Of a stretch of DNA of 5,205 bases, positions 1 through 4,281 are shown in pieces. The translations under genes were made by a program, and so were the position numbers. The DNA comes from an uncultured bacterium (GTDB lineage Bacteria > Actinomycetota > Coriobacteriia > Coriobacteriales > Coriobacteriaceae). The notes under the pieces were generated by a model. The model saw nothing but the letters and a program-made list of their open reading frames with translations. It had not been told where the DNA came from and did no database searches. Where the stretch lies: contig CAJMPF010000141.1 of the NCBI GenBank assembly GCA_905215195.1, positions 1-5,205 on the forward strand, given 5' to 3'. How positions within the stretch are numbered: the stretch's first letter is position 1; each line of letters starts with the position of its first letter.

Positions 1-55
1 TGAGGTACTCGAGCTGCATGAGCTCGTCCCAGGTGCCGCCGACGCCCATCAGGAA
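1..55. repeat. Direct terminal repeat, left copy (55 bp)
   Basis: These 55 bases are repeated without a mismatch at the right end of the window (5151-5205). The copies are in direct orientation and lie in the same reading frame of the deglycase gene. An exact end overlap of this size is what a de Bruijn assembler leaves when a path closes on itself, and 55 is a common final k-mer size, so the unit is probably 5150 bp in a closed path. A biological repeat is possible but less likely, since the copies encode the same residues (47-64) of one protein. Confidence 0.97.
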
Positions 56-193
56 GACGGCGTCGTAGCCCTCCTCGTGCACGCGGTCGGCCAGGGCGGT
101 CATCTTCTTGCCGGCCTCGTAGACGTTCCTGCCGTCCTCGAGGTAGCCCTCCTGGTCGAAGTGCATGATCTCGATCTTCTCGGTCTCCTTCAT
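1..193 (-). CDS. FrlB/FraB-like SIS-domain sugar-phosphate deglycase, N-terminal part (residues 1-64)
   Basis: This is the 5' end of the deglycase whose remainder lies at the other end of the window. The ATG at 193-191 is preceded by GGGAGGA with a 6-nt gap, a strong ribosome binding site, and promoter P1 lies about 50 nt further upstream. Residues 1-47 (MKETEKIEIMHF...) form the N-terminal lead-in helix region typical of two-SIS isomerases and deglycases. At residue 46 the first beta strand of SIS domain 1 begins, followed by a phosphate-loop-like segment around residues 49-54 (MGVGGT). Reading off position 1 and on to position 5150 continues the frame exactly (LEYL-MNKFGD) and gives 353 residues, a normal length for the FrlB/GfrF group. 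All 64 codons here end in G or C. Function is discussed under the C-terminal part. Confidence 0.9.
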   Translation of the reverse strand, partial: MKETEKIEIMHFDQEGYLEDGRNVYEAGKKMTALADRVHEEGYDAVFLMGVGGTWDELMQLEYL

Positions 194-243
194 GTGTGTC
201 CTCCCATCACATGTGCGCAATTCTATACATCGCGCTTCTTGCT
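194..243 (-). other. Short untranslated leader of the deglycase unit
   Basis: About 50 nt lie between the predicted start of transcription from P1 and the deglycase ATG. They hold the GGGAGGA ribosome binding site (200-206), the 8-bp palindrome CACATGTG (208-215), and a GCGC pair around an AT-rich centre (216-234). None of these forms a convincing terminator or riboswitch, so this leader looks simple compared with the long leader of the IIC-IID unit. Confidence 0.45.
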
Positions 244-288
244 GATACCAATTATAGCCATACGATTGCTTGTTATTTAATACCAATC
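243..288 (-). promoter_or_regulatory. Operator pair at P1: two ATTGGTAT direct repeats
   Basis: The minus strand reads GATTGGTATTAAA at 288-276 and TATAATTGGTATCA at 256-243. The shared core ATTGGTAT lies at 287-280 and 252-245, so the copies are 35 bp apart. The downstream copy overlaps the -10 and the likely start of transcription, where a bound protein would block polymerase. The upstream copy abuts the -35. The same arrangement recurs at P2 with a 33-bp step. GGTAT half-sites are common in operators of GntR-family (HutC-type) sugar regulators, so that family is a reasonable guess; no regulator gene lies in the window. Confidence 0.7.
244..280 (-). promoter_or_regulatory. Promoter P1 for the deglycase-IIA-IIB unit
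   Basis: On the minus strand a perfect TATAAT (plus coordinates 251-256) is preceded at 18 bp by a weak -35, TTAAAT (275-280). Transcription would begin near 244, giving a leader of about 50 nt. It is the only AT-rich stretch upstream of the gene and lies just after the epimerase terminator. The strong -10 with poor -35, flanked by repeated ATTGGTAT motifs, suggests a regulated sigma-70-type promoter. No sigma-54 type -24/-12 element is seen, although mannose-family PTS operons in Firmicutes often use one. Confidence 0.7.
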
Positions 289-404
289 AAAACTCACGGA
301 GATTTGCGGCGAACGGTCGGTTTCCTCGCCCGAGTGGTATTACAACGCCAATAGTTGTCTATTTCGAGCGCTACTGCCAACGGGTTCCCCACAACTCGCC
401 AGCT
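289..404. other. Non-coding spacer between epimerase terminator and P1
   Basis: I find no plausible gene here. It contains a degraded, opposite-facing relative of the operator (plus strand GTGGTATTACA near 335-345) and a small inverted repeat ACAAC/GTTGT (344-358). Both are too weak to call as sites. The stretch more likely provides spacing upstream of P1 or a binding place for an activator that cannot be recognised from sequence alone. Confidence 0.4.
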
Positions 405-448
405 ATAAAAGCGTTGCGCCAGACCCGCCCAAGCGTTTCCGGCGCAAC
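405..448 (-). terminator. Intrinsic terminator after the epimerase gene
   Basis: In the minus-strand transcript, GTTGCGCCGGA (448-438) pairs with TCTGGCGCAAC (423-413), 11 bp with one G-U pair and a 14-nt loop. GC and then TTTTAT (410-405) follow. It starts 12 bases after the epimerase stop codon and ends more than 100 bases before P1. The U run is short, so termination may be incomplete, but position and stem make it the natural end of the IIC-IID-epimerase unit. Confidence 0.75.
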
Positions 449-460
449 CGCGCAGTTTAG

Positions 461-1306
461 TTATTCGGCTTCCATCTCCGCTGTCACACGGCGATACATC
501 TCGATAACCTGAGTCGTCGCCTTGGACGGATCCTGATAGTAGCGGCCATCACACGTCTCGGCCGAGACATAGCCCGTATAGCCGTGGCGCATGAGTGCCT
601 CGAGGTCGGCACGCATATCACGCTCGCCGTCGCCCCAGGCAAGATGCGTCGTGCCACCGCCCACATCTACAAAGTGGGTGTGAACGATCTTGTCGCCCAA
701 AACCTCAAAGTAGCCGTCGATTGTGTCGCCGGCAACTTCCATGGCGCCAAAGTCGATACATGCCTTCAGGTTGGGGCGATCGACCGCCTCGAGGATGCGC
801 GCGACATCCTGTGCGGTGTTGACCAGCACGGACTCCGACGGCTGCAGTGCCTCGAGCGCGACGCGAATGCCGCGCGTGTCGGCGTAGTCGCACACCGAGC
901 GCAGCATGGCAACGCTGCGGGCCCAGGCGTCCTCAGCCGGCTCGTCCAGATAGGCCCAACCACTCGTCACCAGAATCTGCGGCGCGCCCAACTCAACGGC
1001 AACGTCGATCACATTCTTAAAGTACGAGAGGATGCGTTTTTGGCCCACCTCGCCACGTACTGCGACGTTCCACGGCTTGGGGTTGTTCTGCTCGGGGCAC
1101 ACGCACACGATCTTAATGCCGTACTGGGCGGCAAGATCGCGAATCTTATCCACCGAATCGTGCTCGTGGCAATCCACATACAGGTGCATCGAGCCGGTCC
1201 ACAGCTCGATATTGCGATAGCCGGCCTCACCTGCAGCCTTAAAAAACGTCTCGATGCTGTAGTAACGATGGTTGATGTTCATGAGCGAAAGCTCGGGTAC
1301 GACCAT
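461..1306 (-). CDS. FrlC-like sugar epimerase/isomerase (xylose isomerase-like TIM barrel)
   Basis: The 281-residue protein is a cytoplasmic AP-endonuclease-2 type TIM barrel, the fold of D-tagatose/D-psicose 3-epimerases. Collinear stretches match what I recall of E. coli FrlC (fructoselysine/psicoselysine 3-epimerase): ...GYRNIELWTG (29-38), VALEALQPSES (149-159, FrlC LILEPLTPYES) and LGDKIVHTHFVD (203-214). The four metal and catalytic residues of the epimerase group can be placed at Glu152, Asp185 (CIDFG), His211 and Glu250 (SAET), so it should be active and use a divalent metal. The ATG at 1306 has AAAGGGGAGG (1319-1310) close upstream; the next ATG at 1282 would cut into the first strand. 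It follows IID, but an intrinsic terminator lies in the 112-bp gap, so it probably depends on read-through. The exact substrate is unproven; hydroxypyruvate isomerase or another epimerase activity is possible. Confidence 0.88.
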   Translation of the reverse strand: MVVPELSLMNINHRYYSIETFFKAAGEAGYRNIELWTGSMHLYVDCHEHDSVDKIRDLAAQYGIKIVCVCPEQNNPKPWNVAVRGEVGQKRILSYFKNVIDVAVELGAPQILVTSGWAYLDEPAEDAWARSVAMLRSVCDYADTRGIRVALEALQPSESVLVNTAQDVARILEAVDRPNLKACIDFGAMEVAGDTIDGYFEVLGDKIVHTHFVDVGGGTTHLAWGDGERDMRADLEALMRHGYTGYVSAETCDGRYYQDPSKATTQVIEMYRRVTAEMEAE

Positions 1307-1332
1307 AGCCCTCCCCTTTCGTACGGAGTTTT

Positions 1333-1370
1333 AAAAAACAGGGGGCCGCCGCAGATGCGACAAGTCCCCC
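1333..1370 (-). terminator. Strong intrinsic terminator between IID and the epimerase gene
   Basis: The minus-strand transcript reads GGGGG (1370-1366), GUCGCA (1365-1360 region: GUCGCA pairing core 1361-1356 with 1353-1348, one G-U pair), a tiny loop, then CCCCC (1345-1341), UG and U6 (1338-1333). The GGGGG/CCCCC outer stem plus the inner stem and an unbroken U6 make this the clearest terminator in the window. It lies about 50 nt after the IID stop and only 26 nt before the epimerase ATG, leaving no room for a promoter between them. It should lower or condition epimerase expression relative to IIC-IID. Confidence 0.85.
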
Positions 1371-1418
1371 AAAGATCGACGCAACCGTTAGACGCGATGG
1401 AAGCGCGATTCGAACATA

Positions 1419-2243
1419 TTAGGCAAGCACGCCAAAGTAAGCGCCGATGATGCCCACGACCATGGTGCAGAGGATCAGGACCATCGGGTTGATCTTCTTG
1501 GAGAGCAGCCAGTAGTAGAGCCAGAAGGCGGCCATGCCGAGCATACCGGGCATGATGCCGTCCAGGATGTCCTGGAGAGTCTGGGCGGAGTCGCCCTGAC
1601 CAATGGCGATGGGCAACGAAGCCCAGAACATGTCCTTGCTCATGGCGCCGACGACCATGACGCCGACAATGCCGACGCAGGCCATGATCTTTTGCATCAG
1701 GCCGGTCTTCTGAGCCTCGTCGAGGAAGCCAATGCCTAGCTCATAACCCTTGATAGCGCCAAAGATACGAATCAGGAACGCCGGGATGTTGTAGACGAGC
1801 AGGAAGGCGATGGGGCCAAAGACGTTGCCGGCCTGGCACAGGCTGATGCCCACGGCAGCGGCGACGACGCGCAGGGTGGACAGGAAGAAGGAGTCACCCA
1901 GGCCGGAAAGCGGACCCATGAGGGCGGCCTTGATGTCGTTGACGCTCTCGGGCTCAACCTCGCCACGAGCGACCTTTTCTTCCATGGCCATCGCGATGCC
2001 ACCCACGAAGGGAGCGAGCTGCGGGGTGATGTTGAAGAATGCGCTGTGACGGTGCAAGGCCTCGGCGTAATCATCGGGACGGCCGGCATAGATCTTCTTG
2101 AGCATGTTGGCGACCATCAGGCAGAAGGCAATGTTCATCTGCTTGTAGTAGGTCCAGGAGAATTCCATGCCCAGGGCGCCGGTGTTCACGGCGCTCTTAA
2201 TGAGGTCGGAGCGAGTAATCTGGTTCTCGGAATTAGAAGTCAT
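1419..2243 (-). CDS. PTS mannose/fructose/sorbose family IID subunit
   Basis: This 274-residue membrane protein is the IID component, which with IIC forms the sugar channel of a mannose-type permease. Family landmarks include LMVANMLKKIY (42-52), the FFNITPQLAPFVGGIAMAME stretch (69-88; FFNTHP-type in relatives), MGPLSGLGDSFF (109-120) and a C-terminal set of hydrophobic segments (about 122-158, 186-212, 228-249, 253-273). I chose ATG 2243: it lies 3 nt after GAGGA-like sequence and 10 nt after AAGGGG, and gives a normal hydrophilic N terminus (MTSNSENQ). ATG 2252 is three codons upstream but abuts the GGGG. With the chosen start the gene overlaps the end of IIC by 11 bases, indicating translational coupling and equal stoichiometry. 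The HP of the usual NTHP motif is changed here to ITP (72-74). Confidence 0.95.
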   Translation of the reverse strand: MTSNSENQITRSDLIKSAVNTGALGMEFSWTYYKQMNIAFCLMVANMLKKIYAGRPDDYAEALHRHSAFFNITPQLAPFVGGIAMAMEEKVARGEVEPESVNDIKAALMGPLSGLGDSFFLSTLRVVAAAVGISLCQAGNVFGPIAFLLVYNIPAFLIRIFGAIKGYELGIGFLDEAQKTGLMQKIMACVGIVGVMVVGAMSKDMFWASLPIAIGQGDSAQTLQDILDGIMPGMLGMAAFWLYYWLLSKKINPMVLILCTMVVGIIGAYFGVLA

Positions 2244-3006
2244 CGTCCTCATCCCCTTCCACAGAAAGCTGGGACTGGGCGCCACCAAGGCCCAGCAGGT
2301 CGTACTTGTCGATGCCGATGATGATTGCGATCAGGGCGACGCCGAGGACGGGCACGTTGGCATAGGAGCACAGCAGGAAGCCCAGGAAGTAGAACGGCAC
2401 GAGCTGCTTGGTAAGCACCAGACGGCCGAGCATGGCGAAGCCCATGGCAGGCAGGATGTTGGCTGCGACGCCAAAGCCATCGAGGACGAACGTCGGGATG
2501 AAGTCGAGCAGGCCCTGAACGGCGTCGGCACCCAGATAGAAGGAGACCGAGCACAGGATAAAGGCCAGGACGACAATCACGAGACCGATAATCCAGTGCA
2601 TAGCGTAGATACCCTTGAGGTTACCCTTGCTGGCAAAGACGTCGGCACGGTCGACCAGAAGGGGCATACCGGCGTTGACGACGTTCTTAATGGCCAGGCA
2701 CAGAGTGGCGATGGGCATCGCGAGCGCGATAGCGGCCTCGGTGCTCTGACCCAGCTGAATAGCGAAGGCGCAGGCGAGCACACCGCCAATACACTCATCG
2801 GGCGGCACGTAAGCGCCGATGGAGATTGAACCCATGAAGAGCAGCTCGAGGCTCGCACCGATGGCGAGGCCGGACTGCAGGTCCCCGAGGACTATGCCGA
2901 CGAGCGGGCACAGAACGATCGGGCGGAACGCATAGAGCGTACCGAGCTGATAATCGAGCTTACCGAAGGCAGCGATAAGTCCGATGAGGATCGCTTGAAC
3001 AAGCAT
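2233..3006 (-). CDS. PTS mannose/fructose/sorbose family IIC subunit
   Basis: The 257-residue protein is the IIC membrane component that, with IID, carries the substrate across the membrane while IIB phosphorylates it. It has the family signature GIVLGDLQSGLAIGASLEL (37-55) after an N-terminal hydrophobic helix, PPDECIGG (68-75), and further membrane segments at roughly 76-110, 136-160, 178-196 and 203-232. It ends in a strongly acidic tail (GDEDDDF). The ATG at 3006 is preceded by AGGGAGG (3017-3011) with a 4-nt gap. It is the first gene of the P2 unit, behind a leader of about 140 nt with a long nested hairpin, and its stop lies inside the start of IID. Length and motif order are normal; substrate specificity cannot be read from the sequence. 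Confidence 0.95.
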   Translation of the reverse strand: MLVQAILIGLIAAFGKLDYQLGTLYAFRPIVLCPLVGIVLGDLQSGLAIGASLELLFMGSISIGAYVPPDECIGGVLACAFAIQLGQSTEAAIALAMPIATLCLAIKNVVNAGMPLLVDRADVFASKGNLKGIYAMHWIIGLVIVVLAFILCSVSFYLGADAVQGLLDFIPTFVLDGFGVAANILPAMGFAMLGRLVLTKQLVPFYFLGFLLCSYANVPVLGVALIAIIIGIDKYDLLGLGGAQSQLSVEGDEDDDF

Positions 3007-3028
3007 TGTTCCTCCCTTTGATCCCTCT

Positions 3029-3099
3029 TGGATCCGCGCGGCGATTCCCGACTTGTCAGCGCGCCCTTTTCCATGCCGACAATCGCCTAGACAGATCCA
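3029..3099 (-). promoter_or_regulatory. Long nested stem structure in the IIC-IID leader
   Basis: Three inverted repeats nest inside the leader of IIC. UGGAUC (3099-3094) pairs with GAUCCA (3034-3029). GGCGAUU (3087-3081) pairs with AAUCGCC (3046-3040). GUCGGC (3080-3075) pairs with GCUGAC (3060-3055), with one G-U pair, closing a 14-nt purine-rich loop. Asymmetric internal loops separate the stems. The structure ends 11 nt before the ribosome binding site and has no U run, so it is not an intrinsic terminator. It could stabilise the message, bind a protein or ligand, or be removed by processing. I do not recognise it as a known riboswitch class. Confidence 0.55.
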
Positions 3100-3105
3100 G
3101 CTTGT

Positions 3106-3134
3106 ACCGGTGTGCTGTTAACACCTAAACCGGT
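3106..3134. repeat. Pair of ACCGGT palindromes just downstream of P2
   Basis: Two copies of the 6-bp palindrome ACCGGT (3106-3111 and 3129-3134) lie 23 bp apart, about two helical turns, at roughly +12 to +40 of the P2 transcript. Between them GGTGT (3109-3113) and ACACC (3121-3125) can form an alternative hairpin that excludes pairing of the outer copies. The pair could be a second protein-binding site or the first hairpin of the leader. P1 has no counterpart, so it is not part of the shared control. Confidence 0.4.
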
Positions 3135-3144
3135 GCAAATGATT

Positions 3145-3188
3145 TGATACCAATTATATAGTCATGAGAAAACTGTTTAATACCAATC
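3145..3188 (-). promoter_or_regulatory. Operator pair at P2: two ATTGGTAT direct repeats
   Basis: The minus strand reads GATTGGTATTAAA (3188-3176) and TATAATTGGTATCA (3158-3145). Both 13- and 14-base blocks are identical to those at P1, but the cores are 33 bp apart instead of 35 and the sequence between them differs. The downstream copy again overlaps the -10. Conservation limited to these blocks argues for selection on a binding site rather than a recent duplication of the promoter region. Confidence 0.7.
3146..3180 (-). promoter_or_regulatory. Promoter P2 for the IIC-IID(-epimerase) unit
   Basis: The minus strand has TATAAT (3158-3153) with TTAAAC (3180-3175) 16 bp upstream as a weak -35. 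Transcription would start near 3146, about 140 nt before the IIC ATG. The element lies in an AT-rich island downstream of the IIB hairpin and mirrors P1 in its -10 and in the placement of its flanking repeats. Confidence 0.7.
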
Positions 3189-3256
3189 GCTCAACGGGCG
3201 TGTACTCCCGGTGAACGGTAGATGGGGGTAACGGGTAAAGCGTTTATCCGGTACGC
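3189..3256. other. Spacer between the IIB hairpin and P2
   Basis: This short stretch upstream of P2 has no gene and no site I can support. It would be the place for an activator site. An imperfect inverted relation between GTACACGCC- and GGCGTAC-like sequences at its two ends is too loose to call. Confidence 0.3.
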
Positions 3257-3293
3257 CCACGAATAGGGGCGGCGCCGTGCGCGCCGCCCGTGG
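3257..3293 (-). terminator. GC-rich hairpin directly after the IIB gene
   Basis: GGGCGGCGC (3267-3275) and GCGCCGCCC (3281-3289) form a perfect 9-bp GC stem with a 5-nt loop; CCAC (3257-3260) and GTGG (3290-3293) can add an outer stem across a 6-nt bulge. It begins 8 bases after the IIB stop codon. In the minus-strand transcript it is followed by CTATTCG rather than a U run, so it is not a textbook intrinsic terminator. It may end transcription weakly, or protect the 3' end of the deglycase-IIA-IIB message. Because P2 starts a new transcript just downstream, an end of transcript here would make sense. Confidence 0.6.
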
Positions 3294-3300
3294 TTCCCAA

Positions 3301-3783
3301 TTAGAGGGCGCTTAGGGCATCGACCTTGGGGTCGTCGGCCAGAGCGCGAATCTCGACCTCGACACCGCGGCCGACGAGCTCGCGAATGTCCTCTTCCTCG
3401 GCAGCAGTCACAAAGATCTGGCGGGAAATCTTACGGGCATCGGGACGCTGCTCGTCCTTGGACTTGGTGTTGCCCAGGTTGATGGAGGTGATCTGCGGGC
3501 AACCGTCGACAAGCTGCTTGGCCTCGGCGATGCTGGCGACGCAGATGATCATCTTGTACTTATCGGTAACACCGGAGTTGATGGCCTCGATGGCGTGCTC
3601 CATGTCCTTGATGACGAGCTTGACGTTGGCCGGCTTTCCCATCTTGAGCGTAGTCTTCCAGACGGGATCGTTGGCAACCTTGTCGCCAACGCAGAAGATG
3701 CAGTCAGAGCCCAAGCCCTGGACCCAAGAGACGGCCACCTGGCCATGAAGCAGACGATGGTCGACGCGAAGCAGTTGAATCAT
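3301..3783 (-). CDS. PTS mannose/fructose/sorbose family IIB subunit
   Basis: The 160-residue cytoplasmic protein receives phosphate from IIA and passes it to the incoming sugar. The N-terminal active-site motif is RVDHRLLHGQVAVSW (6-20), with His13 as the expected phosphorylated residue; the usual RxDDRLxHGQ has His in place of the second Asp here (His9), a variant I recall from other members of the family. The rest follows the family pattern: KLVIKDMEHAI (55-65), INLGN (101-105) and IFVTAAEEEDIREL (123-136). The ATG at 3783 is preceded by GGGGGT. The gap of 57 bp to IIA holds a small hairpin. It is the last gene of the P1 unit, and IIA and IIB are separate polypeptides, unlike the fused IIAB of E. 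coli ManX. Confidence 0.96.
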   Translation of the reverse strand: MIQLLRVDHRLLHGQVAVSWVQGLGSDCIFCVGDKVANDPVWKTTLKMGKPANVKLVIKDMEHAIEAINSGVTDKYKMIICVASIAEAKQLVDGCPQITSINLGNTKSKDEQRPDARKISRQIFVTAAEEEDIRELVGRGVEVEIRALADDPKVDALSAL

Positions 3784-3805
3784 GATTGACCCCCAAAGGT
3801 CTCAT

Positions 3806-3819
3806 GCCGGAAACCCGGC
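3806..3819 (-). promoter_or_regulatory. Small intercistronic hairpin between IIA and IIB
   Basis: GCCGG and CCGGC pair around a 4-nt loop (GTTT on the transcript) in the 57-bp gap between IIA and IIB. No U run follows, so it is not a terminator. A second short repeat, GACC/GGTC, lies next to the IIB ribosome binding site. Such hairpins can tune the ratio of the two proteins by affecting message decay or initiation, but the effect here is only a guess. Confidence 0.35.
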
Positions 3820-3840
3820 CCCATTAATAGCAGGCGGTGA

Positions 3841-4260
3841 CTAGAACTCTTCCTCGTCATCCGCATCGGTCAGCAGGTCGTTGACAAACTTGACGCGCGT
3901 GTCGTCAGCCGCGAGGATCTCGCGGATAACCTGATCGGCGGGAGCCTCCTGGTCCGAAAAGAGCAGCTGGATCAGCAGCGGCAGATTCATGTTGGCAACC
4001 AGGTAGGTGTTGGGGCGCGTCTGGACGATCTTGGTGAACTCGTTGTTGACGCTGCCGCCAAACAGGTCGGTGCACACGATTACGTCGTCGGCGGGGTCGA
4101 AGGTCGCCAGGAGCTTGGCGGCCTCCTCGGCGACGTCGGTGCGGCCGTCGACAAACATCGACAGGTCGTGGACGTTATCGCGCGCGCCCGAGAGCAGCTC
4201 GGTGCTCTCCTTGATGCCGGTCGCAAAATGCGCGTGGCTGGCGAAGATGTATTGCCTCAT
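3841..4260 (-). CDS. PTS mannose/fructose family IIA subunit
   Basis: The 139-residue cytoplasmic protein takes phosphate from HPr and gives it to IIB. It starts MRQYIFASHAHFATGI, where His9 matches the phosphorylated histidine of the family (IVIGTHG in E. coli ManX), and holds the conserved VCTDLFGGSVNN block (62-73). I start it at ATG 4260: GGGGGA lies 8 nt upstream and the protein begins directly with the first beta strand. The in-frame TTG at 4275 would add five residues and use the same purine run inside the coding sequence. The gene starts 21 bases after the deglycase stop, so the two are cotranscribed. It ends with an acidic tail (DADDEEEF) like that of IIC. Single-domain length is normal. 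Confidence 0.95.
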   Translation of the reverse strand: MRQYIFASHAHFATGIKESTELLSGARDNVHDLSMFVDGRTDVAEEAAKLLATFDPADDVIVCTDLFGGSVNNEFTKIVQTRPNTYLVANMNLPLLIQLLFSDQEAPADQVIREILAADDTRVKFVNDLLTDADDEEEF

Positions 4261-4281
4261 TGCGGTTTCCCCCAAATGAAA

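Noticed and set aside
190..207. Five-codon mini frame (MGGHT) ending in ATGA overlap with the deglycase start
   Set aside because: The ribosome binding site of the deglycase lies inside it and it has none of its own, so it is most likely chance.
335..358. Plus-strand GTGGTATTACA as a third operator at P1
   Set aside because: It differs from the four clear copies at several positions, faces the other way and has no counterpart at P2.
1396..1421. tRNA T-loop-like TTCGAATC after the IID stop
   Set aside because: The flanking bases do not form a T stem, and no acceptor or anticodon stem is found, so it is neither a tRNA nor a tRNA-end attachment site.
584..1450. 288-codon open frame on the plus strand opposite the epimerase
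   Set aside because: It is antisense to a gene with clear family motifs and active-site residues, runs through a terminator, and has no recognisable domain or ribosome binding site.
2167..2829. 220-codon plus-strand open frame opposite IIC and IID
   Set aside because: Its Asp/Glu/His/Gly-rich protein is the usual shadow of hydrophobic membrane codons on the other strand; no family resemblance.
2892..3074. 60-codon frame starting in the IIC leader (ATG 3074)
   Set aside because: It has no ribosome binding site, its start lies in the loop of the leader hairpin, and most of it overlaps IIC out of frame.
4261..4275. TTG at 4275 as the start of IIA
   Set aside because: It would place the purine-rich ribosome site inside the gene and add residues before the first strand; ATG 4260 fits the family N terminus.
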